Below, piece after piece: positions 8,439-17,317 of a stretch of DNA of 64,000 bases; position 1 is the stretch's first letter, and the number at the start of each line of letters is the position of its first letter. The DNA is from Erysipelotrichaceae bacterium (lineage in GTDB: Bacteria > Bacillota_I > Bacilli_A > Erysipelotrichales > Erysipelotrichaceae), in assembly GCA_017442805.1 (NCBI GenBank), contig JAFRZA010000014.1, positions 62,001 through 126,000 of the forward strand. The letters run 5' to 3'. A program made the position numbers and the translations under genes. The notes under the pieces were generated by a model. That model was given only the letters and a program-made list of their open reading frames with translations, was not told the DNA's origin and did no database searches.

Positions 8439-8451
8439 CTTCCCCTCTTCT

Positions 8452-8481
8452 TTGCCGTTTGCGGCGCGGATGCTTTATAAT
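8452..8481 (+). promoter_or_regulatory. Promoter of the one-carbon folate operon
   Basis: TTGCCG (8452-8457), 18-bp spacer, TATAAT (8476-8481). The leader of about 48 nt is too short to hold a tetrahydrofolate riboswitch. Confidence 0.75.
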
Positions 8482-8535
8482 TAATGAAGAGAACATAAAC
8501 AGACAATAAGTCCGTCGCAGCATGGAGGAGAAAAA

Positions 8536-10206
8536 ATGCTAACTGACATTGAAATTGCCCAGTCCTGTGAAAAGAGGAAAATCACGGAAATCGCCGCTTC
8601 ACTCGGCATTGATGAAGACCACATCGAGCTTTACGGCAACTACAAGGCCAAGATCGACTACAAGCTTCTGAAGCAGTACGCTGACAGGCCCAACGGCAAG
8701 CTGGTGCTGGTAACCGCCATCAACCCCACCCCGGCGGGCGAGGGCAAGACGACCACGACGGTCGGCCTGGCTGACGCCCTGAGACAGCTGGGAAAGAAGT
8801 CCGTCGTCGCCCTGAGAGAACCTTCTCTGGGACCGGTCTTCGGCATCAAGGGCGGCGCTGCCGGCGGCGGCTACGCTCAGGTAGTGCCGATGGAAGACAT
8901 CAACCTCCATTTCACCGGTGACTTCCATGCCATCGGCGCGGCCAATAACCTGCTGGCCGCCATGCTGGACAACCACATTCAGCAGGGCAATTCTCTCAGC
9001 ATCGACCCCAGAAGGATAACCTGGAGAAGGGCGGTGGACATGAATGACCGCCAGCTGCGCAACATCGTCGACGGCCTGGGCGCCCGCACTGACGGCACCC
9101 CGAGGCAGGACGGCTTTGACATCACCGTCGCTTCGGAAGTCATGGCGGTATTATGCCTGGCTGACGGCATTACTGATCTGAAGGAAAGACTGGCCCGCAT
9201 CGTGGTCGGCTACACCTATGACAACCAGCCGGTAACCGCCGGCGATCTGAAGGCTCAGGGAGCCATGGCGGCTCTGCTGAAGGATGCCCTGAAGCCCAAC
9301 CTGGTCCAGACCCTGGAAGGCACGCCCGCCTTCATTCACGGCGGGCCGTTTGCCAACATCGCCCACGGCTGCAACTCCGTTACCGCCACCCGCATGGCCC
9401 TGAAGCTGGGCGAATACGCCGTTACCGAAGCCGGATTCGGCGCTGATCTGGGAGCGGAAAAGTTCCTGGACATCAAGTGCCGCATGGCCAATCTGAAACC
9501 CGACGCCGTGGTCATCGTCGCCACCGTCCGGGCCCTCAAGCATAACGGCGGCGTGGCCAAGGCCGATCTGGGACAGGAAAACCTGGAAGCCCTGAAAAAG
9601 GGCATGCCGAACCTGCTGCAGCACGTTTCCAACATCACCAACGTCTTCCATCTGCCCTGCGTGGTCGCCATCAACCGCTTCCCCACCGACACGGAAGCGG
9701 AACTGAAACTGATCGAAGACAAGTGCCGTGAGTTCAACGTCAATGTCGCCTTAAGCGAAGTCTGGGCCAGGGGCGGCAAGGGCGGTAAGGCCCTGGCCGA
9801 AGAGGTCATCAGACTGTGCGGGCAGAAAAACGATTTCACTTATTCCTATGACCTGGATCTTTCCATCATGGACAAGCTCAACGCCATCGCCACCCGGATC
9901 TACCACGCCGAGGGCGTCGATCTGGTAGGTTCCGCCCCCAAGCAGCTGAAGCAGCTTGAAGAACTGGGCTACGGCTCTCTGCCCATCTGCATGGCTAAGA
10001 CCCAGTACTCCTTTACCGATGATCCCAACAAGCTGGGCGCTCCGAAGGATTTCCGGATCACGGTGCGCAACCTCAAGGTTTCCGCCGGCGCCGGCTTCAT
10101 CGTCGCCCTGACCGGCGAGATCATGACCATGCCGGGCTTGCCCAAGGTCCCGGCTGCCGAAAAGATCGACGTCGATGAAAACGGCGTGATCACCGGACTG
10201 TTCTGA
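8536..10206 (+). CDS. fhs: Formate--tetrahydrofolate ligase
   Basis: 556 residues. It joins formate to tetrahydrofolate with ATP, giving 10-formyl-THF. The P-loop is [18 protein letters not shown] near residue 65, followed by the family motifs [21 protein letters not shown] and [19 protein letters not shown] stands 5 nt before the ATG. First gene of a four-gene operon with cyclodeaminase, FolD and an ECF S-component. In anaerobes the set may run either way: formate assimilation, or ATP formation from purine or amino-acid one-carbon units. Confidence 0.97.
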   Translation: MLTDIEIAQSCEKRKITEIAASLGIDEDHIELYGNYKAKIDYKLLKQYADRPNGKLVLVTAINPTPAGEGKTTTTVGLADALRQLGKKSVVALREPSLGPVFGIKGGAAGGGYAQVVPMEDINLHFTGDFHAIGAANNLLAAMLDNHIQQGNSLSIDPRRITWRRAVDMNDRQLRNIVDGLGARTDGTPRQDGFDITVASEVMAVLCLADGITDLKERLARIVVGYTYDNQPVTAGDLKAQGAMAALLKDALKPNLVQTLEGTPAFIHGGPFANIAHGCNSVTATRMALKLGEYAVTEAGFGADLGAEKFLDIKCRMANLKPDAVVIVATVRALKHNGGVAKADLGQENLEALKKGMPNLLQHVSNITNVFHLPCVVAINRFPTDTEAELKLIEDKCREFNVNVALSEVWARGGKGGKALAEEVIRLCGQKNDFTYSYDLDLSIMDKLNAIATRIYHAEGVDLVGSAPKQLKQLEELGYGSLPICMAKTQYSFTDDPNKLGAPKDFRITVRNLKVSAGAGFIVALTGEIMTMPGLPKVPAAEKIDVDENGVITGLF

Positions 10207-10212
10207 AATGAG

Positions 10213-10830
10213 ATGATGAAAATGCTGGAAAACACCTTAAGCGAATTCAGTGAAGTGCTGGCTTCAAAAGAGCCAGTCCCCGGCGGTGGCGGGGCTTCCG
10301 CCCTGGCCGGCAGCCTGGCGGCTTCCCTGGCCTGCATGGTCGGCAATCTGACTCTCGGCAAGAAAAAATACGCCGACAGCGAGGAAGAAATGAAACAGCT
10401 GATCGTCAGAGCTGATCAGCTGCGCGTTGAACTGCTGGAGGGCATCGAAAAGGATGCCGAAGCCTTTTATCCGCTTTCCCAGGCCTACGGCATGAACAAG
10501 GACGACTTCCGCCGCAGGGACATCATGGAAACCTGCCTGGCAAACGCTGCCCATGCTCCCACCGAGATCCTGAAGAAGACGGCGGAAGTGATTGACGTAT
10601 TGGAAGAGATGCTTCCCATCTGCAGCAAGCTTGCCGTTTCCGACATCGCCACTGCCGCCGCGCTGGCGGAAGGCTGTCTGAAAGGCGCGGCCGTTAACGT
10701 AAAAGTCAACACCGGACTGATGCAGAACCGCGAGATCGCCGACAGTCTTGATCAGGCGGTTGAAGAACTGGTCAGGGTCTACCGTGCCAAGGCGGAAGAC
10801 ATCTACCGTCAGGCCGCGGAAAGGATGTGA
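10213..10830 (+). CDS. Formiminotetrahydrofolate cyclodeaminase / methenyl-THF cyclohydrolase family (FchA-type)
   Basis: 205 residues, a four-helix bundle protein with the family signature VPGGGGASALAGSLAASLA near residue 22. Relatives are 5-formimino-THF cyclodeaminase or, next to fhs, the stand-alone methenyl-THF cyclohydrolase of acetogens and clostridia (FchA). Both fhs and folD flank it here, so a role in methenyl/formyl-THF interconversion is likely; histidine-derived formimino-THF deamination is the alternative. Starts at 10213, 10216 or 10222 are possible and the ribosome site is weak. It lies 6 nt after fhs. Confidence 0.88.
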   Translation: MMKMLENTLSEFSEVLASKEPVPGGGGASALAGSLAASLACMVGNLTLGKKKYADSEEEMKQLIVRADQLRVELLEGIEKDAEAFYPLSQAYGMNKDDFRRRDIMETCLANAAHAPTEILKKTAEVIDVLEEMLPICSKLAVSDIATAAALAEGCLKGAAVNVKVNTGLMQNREIADSLDQAVEELVRVYRAKAEDIYRQAAERM

Positions 10831-10835
10831 CCCTT

Positions 10836-11696
10836 ATGGCTAACATACTCTATGGCGCTCCGGTAGGCCAGGCCATCAACGAAAAGACCGTTCAGATCGT
10901 CAGCAGGCTGGCGGAAAAGAGAATCATCCCGACGCTGGCCACCATCCGGATCGGAGCGAAGGACGACGATGTCGCCTATGAGAAAAACGCCGTCAAGCGC
11001 TGTGAAACGCTGGGCATGAAGGTCATCACTACCGTTCTGGAAGAGACCGTTGAAGCGCAGACGTTCTATGACACCCTCTCCGGGCTGAACGCCGATCCGG
11101 CAGTTCACGGCATCCTGATGTTCAGACCGCTGCCCGGACACATCGATGAGGAAAAGGCCCGCAATCTGATTTCCCCTGAAAAGGACCTCGATGGCGGATC
11201 CGATCTCTCCCTGGCCTCGCTGCTGACCGGAAAAGGCGCCGGCTTTGCCCCGGCAACAGCTCAGGCGGTCATGGATATCCTCGATTACTATCAGATTCCC
11301 GTCAAAGGCGCCAATGTCGCCGTTCTGGGACGCTCCCTGGTCATCGGCAAGCCGGTGGCACTGTTACTGCTCAACCGTAACGCTACCGTCACCATCTGCC
11401 ACACCCGGACAGTTAACACCGAAGAAGTCTGCCGCAACAGCGACATCATCGTCTCAGCGACCGGACAGATCGAATCCTTCGGCCGGGCGTATTTCCACGC
11501 CGGTCAGACGGTCATCGACGTCGGCATCAAGTACAGTGAAGAAAAGCAGCGGATCTGCGGCGACATCATCTTCGATGAAGTCGAACCGCGGGTCGATAAC
11601 ATAACTCCCGTGCCCAAGGGCGTGGGAAGCGTGACAACCGCCGTACTGGCCAACCACCTGGCTCTGGCGGCTGAAAGGACAATCAGCCATGAATAA
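10836..11696 (+). CDS. folD: Methylene-THF dehydrogenase / methenyl-THF cyclohydrolase FolD
   Basis: 286 residues. Bifunctional enzyme of one-carbon folate interconversion. The family's YxxxK pair is present as AYEKNAVKRCETLGM near residue 50; the PLPGHIDEEKARNLI and SPEKDLDG segments and the Rossmann loop VLGRSLVIGKPVALLLL follow. The start is the ATG at 10836 (MANILYG), with AAAGGA 10 nt upstream; a GTG at 10827 overlaps the previous stop but has no room for a ribosome site. FolD plus a separate cyclodeaminase-family gene suggests partly redundant cyclohydrolase activity. Confidence 0.95.
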   Translation: MANILYGAPVGQAINEKTVQIVSRLAEKRIIPTLATIRIGAKDDDVAYEKNAVKRCETLGMKVITTVLEETVEAQTFYDTLSGLNADPAVHGILMFRPLPGHIDEEKARNLISPEKDLDGGSDLSLASLLTGKGAGFAPATAQAVMDILDYYQIPVKGANVAVLGRSLVIGKPVALLLLNRNATVTICHTRTVNTEEVCRNSDIIVSATGQIESFGRAYFHAGQTVIDVGIKYSEEKQRICGDIIFDEVEPRVDNITPVPKGVGSVTTAVLANHLALAAERTISHE

Positions 11697-12207
11697 GACA
11701 AAAAGACTCACGACTACAGCCATGCTCATCGCCCTCTATGTAGTGCTGAGCATCCTTACTCCGATCAAACTGCAGAACTTCAAGTTCACCTTTGAAGCTC
11801 TGCCGATTCTCATCGGCGCCCTGCTGGGCGGCCCGGTTGACGGGCTGCTTGTCGGCGGGGTCGGCAGTTTCCTCTACCAGCTGCTGTTTTCCGGTTACGG
11901 ACTGACCGTAACCACGCCGCTGTGGATTTTGCCGCACGCCGCCAGCGGATTACTGGTCGGCCTGTACGCCAAAAAGACCAGATACAACTACAGCATGACT
12001 TCCGTGGTCATCATCGCCATCTTAAGCGCTCTATTGGTAACGGCGCTGAATACGCTGGCGCTGTACGTTGACTCCAAGGTCTTTGGTTACTACACCAGAC
12101 AGCTGGTCTTTGCGGCCATTCCGCTCAAGATCCTGACCGGCGTTATCCTGGCCGGGCTGTTCTCGCTGATCCTGCCTCAGTTACTGAGAACGATCAGAAA
12201 AATGTGA
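11689..12207 (+). CDS. ECF transporter S-component, probably for folate (FolT-like)
   Basis: 172 residues with about five or six hydrophobic segments. The ALYVVLSILTPIKLQNFKF start and the glycine-rich IGALLGGPVDGLLVGGVGSF segment are typical of substrate-binding S-components of energy-coupling factor vitamin importers, which borrow an EcfA/A'/T module coded elsewhere. It overlaps folD by 8 nt and closes the one-carbon operon. Because FolT genes are often found beside folC or folD, folate is the most likely cargo; the sequence alone does not prove it. Confidence 0.85.
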   Translation: MNKTKRLTTTAMLIALYVVLSILTPIKLQNFKFTFEALPILIGALLGGPVDGLLVGGVGSFLYQLLFSGYGLTVTTPLWILPHAASGLLVGLYAKKTRYNYSMTSVVIIAILSALLVTALNTLALYVDSKVFGYYTRQLVFAAIPLKILTGVILAGLFSLILPQLLRTIRKM

Positions 12208-12224
12208 TCCGTCATTCAAACGTC

Positions 12225-12256
12225 AAACCCGGCAGCATGCTGCCGGGTTTTTCCTG
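12225..12256 (+). terminator. Terminator of the folate operon
   Basis: Perfect 11-bp stem (12225-12235 with 12240-12250), CATG loop, then TTTTTCC. It can also act on the convergent gene ending at 12273, though with a shorter T-run. Confidence 0.9.
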
Positions 12257-12272
12257 TTCTTTTTCTGTCTTA

Positions 12273-14012
12273 TCAGCCGTAGCGGACATAGGCCTTGACG
12301 ATTTTGTATTCTTCTCTGGGTTTCTTAGGCCTGATGACGTACCTGTCTATTGAACCGGGAATGATGAAGGTTTCCGCATAGTGGACGATAAACGGCTCAA
12401 AGGCATTATCCGGAGAAACAACTTCGATTTCCTCGCCGTCGACCAGATTCAGCTGGTTGACTTCGCCATTGGTATCATGAACGGTTTCCTTATCAGAAGT
12501 AATGACTCTGGTCTCAATGAACTCCAGTTCATGCAGACCGGTTTTTATTTCCTCATAATCCTCACCGCTGTGAATCGTTTCAAAATGATTGACCAGGTTT
12601 TCTCTGACCCATCCGGTATCCCGGGACCAGTCAATGACCTTTTCACCGTCTTCAATATGGATCGGCCGGGGCAGGCCGTCCAGCCCCAGACGGTCCCAGT
12701 CCCACAGCTTGAAGGTGAAGATGTAGGGCGTAGCGCTGATCTCCAGCACCATGGTACCGGCACTGGAACAGTGAATGGTTCCTGCCGGGATCAGGAAGTG
12801 GTCATGCTTCTTAGCCGGAAAGCGGTTGATGTACCTTTCATCATGGAAGGGGTGCAGGCCTTTCTGAGCTTCCCTGAGGTCGTTGATCATCTCTTCAGGA
12901 TCAATGCCTTCCTTGACGCCCAGATAGACACCGCCGCTTTCTTCAGCATCCAGAATATAGTAACTTTCATCCTGGGTATAGGCCATGCCGAACTTGGTTT
13001 TGATGTATTCGGTCGTCGGATGCACCTGCAGAGACAGGTTCTGACCGCCGATGGTATCCAGGAAGTCAAAGCGGATCGGATACTCCGCGCCGAAGCGGCT
13101 GAAGGTCTTCGGTCCCAGCAGCTCTCTGGGCTGATACTTGACCAGGTTCATCGCCGGACTGTTTATCACGACACTGCCGAAACGGAAACGCAGAGAGTTT
13201 TCCTCCGGTACGCCGTCAAAGCTCCAGGCGTAATTCTTCTTGCTGCGGTCCAGATCGCACACTTCCTTCATCCATTGACCGCCCCAGACGCCTGGGTCAA
13301 AGTAGGGAACCAATCTGAAAGGTCTGTGTGCCGTCAGCCTTAAGGCTTCCAGCAGGCCCTTGCCGCAGACCATGGCCGGTTCGTTTTCCGTTTCGGTATC
13401 CAGATAATAGTCAATGTCTTCCAGTAAGGAGAACTTCAGCTTGTCGGCGATCCGCCATTCGATGAAGTAGCCCCTCTTGTTTTTGACCAGGGCATCTTCA
13501 TCAGGATTGTTCTGCTTGAAGTTGCATTCCCCGGCCCGGTAGCGCAGCTGCGCCTCCCAGCGGGTCAGATCAGCGTAGACCAGCACATCGCCGCGGCTGA
13601 TCAGCGAAGCGCCCATGCCGATGATCAGCGTGCGTCCGCCGCATTCGCTTACCTTCTTACGGCACTGTTCAAGTCTTTCCATGTCAATGAAGTCAGTCAC
13701 TGAGCCGTAGTACATTACTCCTCTGACCCGGTCCGAGGTCAAATGGGGAGCCATTTTCTCATTCAGCACATCGGTATCAAAGAAGACGTCGCGGCTGTCG
13801 ATGATCAGGTTGGGATTCCAGTAACAGCGGAAAGCCTCACCGATCTCCTCAATGCGCACGCCCGGGTAGCATTCGACGCAGACGGTCTGCGGGCTGTCTT
13901 CAGTCACCTTCCTGACGATGTCATGGTAGCCAATGAAGGCTTCTTCATCAAAACCCCGGACATCAATGGTCGGAAACTTGTCGTAGTTGGATTTTCTGTT
14001 GAGGTTCATCAT
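12273..14012 (-). CDS. Class I mannose-6-phosphate isomerase-like protein with extra N-terminal domain
   Basis: 579 residues, nearly twice a plain ManA. Residues about 250-579 form the type I phosphomannose isomerase cupin: LSLQVHPT with the zinc-binding Gln and His, DESYYIL with the Glu, PAGTIHCSSAGTMVLEIS with the last His, then FKLWDWDR. Residues 1-205 (TVCVECYPGV, LIIDSRDVFFD, GGRTLIIGMGASL) look like a diverged P-loop-kinase-type fold without any GxxGK(S/T) loop, so probably not an active kinase. Last gene of the operon mnmG-cupin-cupin-this. It probably isomerises a hexose 6-phosphate; the substrate is unknown. Confidence 0.8.
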   Translation of the reverse strand: MMNLNRKSNYDKFPTIDVRGFDEEAFIGYHDIVRKVTEDSPQTVCVECYPGVRIEEIGEAFRCYWNPNLIIDSRDVFFDTDVLNEKMAPHLTSDRVRGVMYYGSVTDFIDMERLEQCRKKVSECGGRTLIIGMGASLISRGDVLVYADLTRWEAQLRYRAGECNFKQNNPDEDALVKNKRGYFIEWRIADKLKFSLLEDIDYYLDTETENEPAMVCGKGLLEALRLTAHRPFRLVPYFDPGVWGGQWMKEVCDLDRSKKNYAWSFDGVPEENSLRFRFGSVVINSPAMNLVKYQPRELLGPKTFSRFGAEYPIRFDFLDTIGGQNLSLQVHPTTEYIKTKFGMAYTQDESYYILDAEESGGVYLGVKEGIDPEEMINDLREAQKGLHPFHDERYINRFPAKKHDHFLIPAGTIHCSSAGTMVLEISATPYIFTFKLWDWDRLGLDGLPRPIHIEDGEKVIDWSRDTGWVRENLVNHFETIHSGEDYEEIKTGLHELEFIETRVITSDKETVHDTNGEVNQLNLVDGEEIEVVSPDNAFEPFIVHYAETFIIPGSIDRYVIRPKKPREEYKIVKAYVRYG

Positions 14013-14018
14013 TATCTC

Positions 14019-14561
14019 CTAACGGATGATCAGTTCTCCGTTTTCCTTATAGACTCTCTTGGGGAAGGGGAAAGCTTCCATGCGGGCGTAATCGTGGCCG
14101 GCCATCGGACTCCAGCAGGCCGCCGTGCGTATCTCGCCCTCACCGGTATTGACCAGCCGGTGGGCCAGTCTGCCGTCGATATGGTGGACTGATCCCCTGA
14201 AGACCTTTTCCGCCCACATTTCACCCTTTTCATCCATCAGCAGTAACAAACCTTCGCCCTTTAAGCCGATGTAGAATTCCGGGCAGCCGGTATCGCAGTG
14301 GAAATGCCCTCTGGTCATGTTGCACTCGCCGTTGACCAGAACCGGTTCCAGGATGGTCATGCCCCATAACAGATTGGCCTTATCCTTCAGGTCACCGGTC
14401 TCATAGCTGTAGACGGTATACATCAGGGTGTTCTCGTCGATTCCTTCCGGATCGGCGTAGATCTGCCTGATGTCCCGGAACAGTTTCCTTCCGACCTTTA
14501 CCTCAGCGCCGGAAATGATGCCTTCAAAGTCATGGATGGCTGCGGGTTCGATTATCTTCAT
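14019..14561 (-). CDS. Cupin-type glucose-6-phosphate isomerase family protein (short form)
   Basis: 180 residues. It carries the metal-binding cupin motif of archaeal-type phosphoglucose isomerases: TRGHFHCDTGCPEFY (His, His, Glu) followed by GKGEG-type glycines and the second histidine in AHRLVNTG. This family interconverts glucose 6-phosphate and fructose 6-phosphate with a divalent metal and is unrelated to the usual bacterial Pgi. It lies 6 nt before the ManA-like gene and 15 nt after a second, longer homologue, clearly in one operon. The two copies may act on different sugars or form a hetero-oligomer; that is inference. Confidence 0.82.
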   Translation of the reverse strand: MKIIEPAAIHDFEGIISGAEVKVGRKLFRDIRQIYADPEGIDENTLMYTVYSYETGDLKDKANLLWGMTILEPVLVNGECNMTRGHFHCDTGCPEFYIGLKGEGLLLLMDEKGEMWAEKVFRGSVHHIDGRLAHRLVNTGEGEIRTAACWSPMAGHDYARMEAFPFPKRVYKENGELIIR

Positions 14562-14576
14562 GTCTGTTCTTCCCTT

Positions 14577-15359
14577 CTATGGTTCAAAGCCTTCCCATTT
14601 GTCCTGATAATCCCCCGGACGGGAGATGAACAGGATGCGGTCGGGATCCTGCTGGAACTGTCTGTAGATCGGCACGCCGGGCTCCATGTTGAATTCCTTA
14701 TAGATGCGCGGCCGCTTGATGATGCACTCAGGCGCCCGATAATGCGGGTTGGCTATCATCTCTATCTCGTCATTTTCACCGATGACCGGGAAATAAGCCA
14801 CGCCGTGGTGAGCCCGGACTTCATCATAGTCATAACCGTAGTCCCGTACGCACCAAGCCCCGAAGGTCATGTTGCGATGAATGTCCAGATTGATGGTCGC
14901 GTGCGCCCAGTTGGGCGGCACCAGCACGACATCGCCTTCCTCGGCAATCACCAGGAAGCATCTTCCCGGATCATCCTCAGCTCTTTCCTGCATGTAGATG
15001 CCGGCTCTGCCGTGCCAGATCTCATACAGTTCTCCGGTTGAAGAACCGCAGGATGGCGAATAGGAGTGAATGTGCCCCTGGCTGCGGACCGGTTCCCGGC
15101 CCAGCTTGCCGCGGGCATAGCTGACCGAGGCGAATAGAAGGTTTCTCTCCCTGATCTTCTCATAGTCATCCTTATTGCCGATGTCCATGACGATGGCATA
15201 GACATCCTCCGGTCCCTGGCAGTCAGGATCCATCAGGCTCTTTCTGATGGCATCCAGTTTTCTGATCTCGGGGCTGGGTCCGAAGGCCTTCGGTCCGTAT
15301 TCAAAGCTCAGCGGCCGGTATCGGCACGTAATGTCAACGCCATATCGATTGCCTTTCAT
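14577..15359 (-). CDS. Cupin-type glucose-6-phosphate isomerase family protein (long form)
   Basis: 260 residues. The cupin motif SQGHIHSYS...GELYEIWHGRAGIYMQE (His, His, Glu) and a C-terminal metal His in PPNWAHATIN match the phosphoglucose isomerase cupin family, with about 60 extra residues at the N-terminus and an added C-terminal tail. The start ATG overlaps the mnmG stop by 4 nt, so its translation is coupled to mnmG. It shares only the cupin core with the 180-residue neighbour, so this is not a recent tandem duplication. Confidence 0.82.
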   Translation of the reverse strand: MKGNRYGVDITCRYRPLSFEYGPKAFGPSPEIRKLDAIRKSLMDPDCQGPEDVYAIVMDIGNKDDYEKIRERNLLFASVSYARGKLGREPVRSQGHIHSYSPSCGSSTGELYEIWHGRAGIYMQERAEDDPGRCFLVIAEEGDVVLVPPNWAHATINLDIHRNMTFGAWCVRDYGYDYDEVRAHHGVAYFPVIGENDEIEMIANPHYRAPECIIKRPRIYKEFNMEPGVPIYRQFQQDPDRILFISRPGDYQDKWEGFEP

Positions 15360-17242
15360 TGATCTGCTTCCTCCCTGCGGTTATTATCCTTCATCTGTCT
15401 GAGATAGATGGAAATGGTGATGATGTCTGCGGGGTTGACCCCGGAAATGCGGGAAGCCTGTCCCATGGTCAGGGGCTTTACTTCCTGTAATTTCTGCCGG
15501 GCTTCCAGCGAGAGATTGGCCACGGCAGTGTAGTCCAGATCAGCCGGCAGAAGCTGGCTTTCCATCTTCTGCAGGTTGGCTGCTTCCCTTCTGGCCTTGG
15601 CGATGTAGCCCTCAAACTTCAGTTCGATGTCCAGCTGTCTTGCCAGCACGTCGCTGACGTCAATGCCGCACCTGTCGGCGATGAACTTCGTCTCGACATG
15701 GGGACGGCGGACCAGGTCCAGAGCGTTGTAGCTGACAGCCTGTTCCTCATAGCCCAGTTCACGCAGATACCCGCTCAGCTGCTCATCGTTTTCCAGCCGG
15801 CTTTCCGCCAGCCTGGCCTTTGTTTCCTGCAGAGCGGCCAGCTTGGCTCTGAACTTCTCATAGCGCTCTTCACTGATCAGACCGACTTGATGACCGTATT
15901 CGGTCAGCCGCTGATCGGCGTTATCGTGACGCAGTAACAGCCGGTACTCCGCCCGGGAAGTCAGCAGACGGTAAGGCTCCTTAGTGCCCTTGGTGACCAG
16001 ATCGTCGATCATGACGCCGATATAGGCTTCATCACGCCTTAAGACCAGCTGTTTTGTGCCCAGCAGCTTGGAAGAGGCGTTGATGCCGGCGATCAGTCCC
16101 TGGCCGGCGGCTTCCTCATAGCCGGAAGTGCCGTTGATCTGCCCGGCGGTAAAGAGGTTTTCGATCAGCTTGGTCTCCAGCGTCGGCTTGAGCTGCAGGG
16201 GATCAAGGGCGTCGTATTCGATCGCGTAGGCGTATTTTTCAATCACGCAGTTTTCAAAGCCCGGCAGGCTTCTTAACATCCTTTCCTGCACGTCATAAGG
16301 CATCGAGGTGGAGAAGCCCTGCACGTAGGTGGTGTCCAGCGACAGCGATTCCGGCTCCAGGAAAAGCTGGTGGCGCGGCTTGTCGGCGAAGCGCACGATC
16401 TTGTCCTCAATGGAAGGACAGTAGCGCGGGCCGACGCCTTCAACCACCCCGGAATACATGCTGGAACGGCTAAGGTTGGCCTTGATTATTTCATGAGTCT
16501 GCGGCTGGGTATAGATCAGATAACAGGGTATCTGCTCCTTCAGCGGGGTTACTCTTTCCGTCTCATAGCTGAAGGATTCGCATTCGTCGTTGCCCGGCTC
16601 CAACTGGGCCCTGGAGAAGTCAATTGATTCCGTCTTGATGCGGGCCGGGGTTCCGGTCTTCAGCCGGAAGGTGCGGAAGCCCAGATCTCTTAAGGACTGA
16701 GAGAGATTCTTCGTCGTCTTCTGATGGTCAGGGCCTTCATAGGTGATGTGATCGGAGATCATGACCTTGGCGGACATGTAGGTTCCGGTGGTCAGGATCA
16801 GAGCCTTACAGTAAAGCTCGCTGCCGTCTTCGATGCGGATGCCTTTGACCTTTCCGTCTTCAGCCAGCACCTGTTCGACCACGCACTCCCTGACTTCCAG
16901 ATTACTCTGGCTGGCACAGATGTCCTGCATGAACTTCTTATAGGCGATCTTGTCCGACTGCACTCTTAAAGAGCGGACTCCCGGGCCCTTGGTCGTATTA
17001 AGCATCTTGAACTGCAGGGCCGTGGCATCAGCGCTCTTGCCCATCTGACCGCCCAGAGCGTCTATTTCCCTGACCACCACTCCCTTGGCCGGTCCGCCGA
17101 TGGAGGGATTGCAGGGCATCGAAGCCATCCAGTTCTTATCCAGCGAGCACAGGACGGTCTTCAGACCTCTGCGGGCACAGGCCAGAGCCGCCTCAATGCC
17201 GGCATGACCGCCGCCTACCACAATTACATCTGTCGTTTTCAT
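15356..17242 (-). CDS. mnmG: tRNA uridine-5-carboxymethylaminomethyl modification enzyme MnmG (GidA)
   Basis: 628 residues. With MnmE it installs the cmnm5 group on U34 of several tRNAs, using FAD, NADH and methylene-THF. The FAD-binding VVGGGHAGIEAALACARRG at the N-terminus, MPCNPSIGGPAKG near residue 42, the central TGQINGTSGYEEAAGQGL and the C-terminal helical GidA domain with SRISGVNPADI are complete. A TATACT -10-like box at 17260-17265 follows the pfp terminator. The ribosome site is weak (AAGCGG). No mnmE, rsmG or parA is nearby; instead it leads an operon of sugar-phosphate isomerase homologues. Confidence 0.96.
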   Translation of the reverse strand: MKTTDVIVVGGGHAGIEAALACARRGLKTVLCSLDKNWMASMPCNPSIGGPAKGVVVREIDALGGQMGKSADATALQFKMLNTTKGPGVRSLRVQSDKIAYKKFMQDICASQSNLEVRECVVEQVLAEDGKVKGIRIEDGSELYCKALILTTGTYMSAKVMISDHITYEGPDHQKTTKNLSQSLRDLGFRTFRLKTGTPARIKTESIDFSRAQLEPGNDECESFSYETERVTPLKEQIPCYLIYTQPQTHEIIKANLSRSSMYSGVVEGVGPRYCPSIEDKIVRFADKPRHQLFLEPESLSLDTTYVQGFSTSMPYDVQERMLRSLPGFENCVIEKYAYAIEYDALDPLQLKPTLETKLIENLFTAGQINGTSGYEEAAGQGLIAGINASSKLLGTKQLVLRRDEAYIGVMIDDLVTKGTKEPYRLLTSRAEYRLLLRHDNADQRLTEYGHQVGLISEERYEKFRAKLAALQETKARLAESRLENDEQLSGYLRELGYEEQAVSYNALDLVRRPHVETKFIADRCGIDVSDVLARQLDIELKFEGYIAKARREAANLQKMESQLLPADLDYTAVANLSLEARQKLQEVKPLTMGQASRISGVNPADIITISIYLRQMKDNNRREEADQ

Positions 17243-17269
17243 AATGGTTTACCGCTTAAAGTATAGCAC

Positions 17270-17298
17270 AAAAAAGCCCTCCCATTTATCAGGAGGGC
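17270..17298 (-). terminator. Terminator of the phosphofructokinase gene
   Basis: 7-bp GC-rich stem (17276-17282 with 17292-17298) and a TTTTTT run on the minus strand. Confidence 0.9.
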
Positions 17299-17317
17299 AT
17301 TGGTTCGCGAAGGTATC

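Noticed and set aside
8488..8535. Possible THF riboswitch before fhs
   Set aside because: The leader is only about 48 nt, too short for the known aptamer.
12381..13343. 320-residue plus-strand frame opposite the ManA-like gene
   Set aside because: Antisense to the conserved cupin; no own signals.
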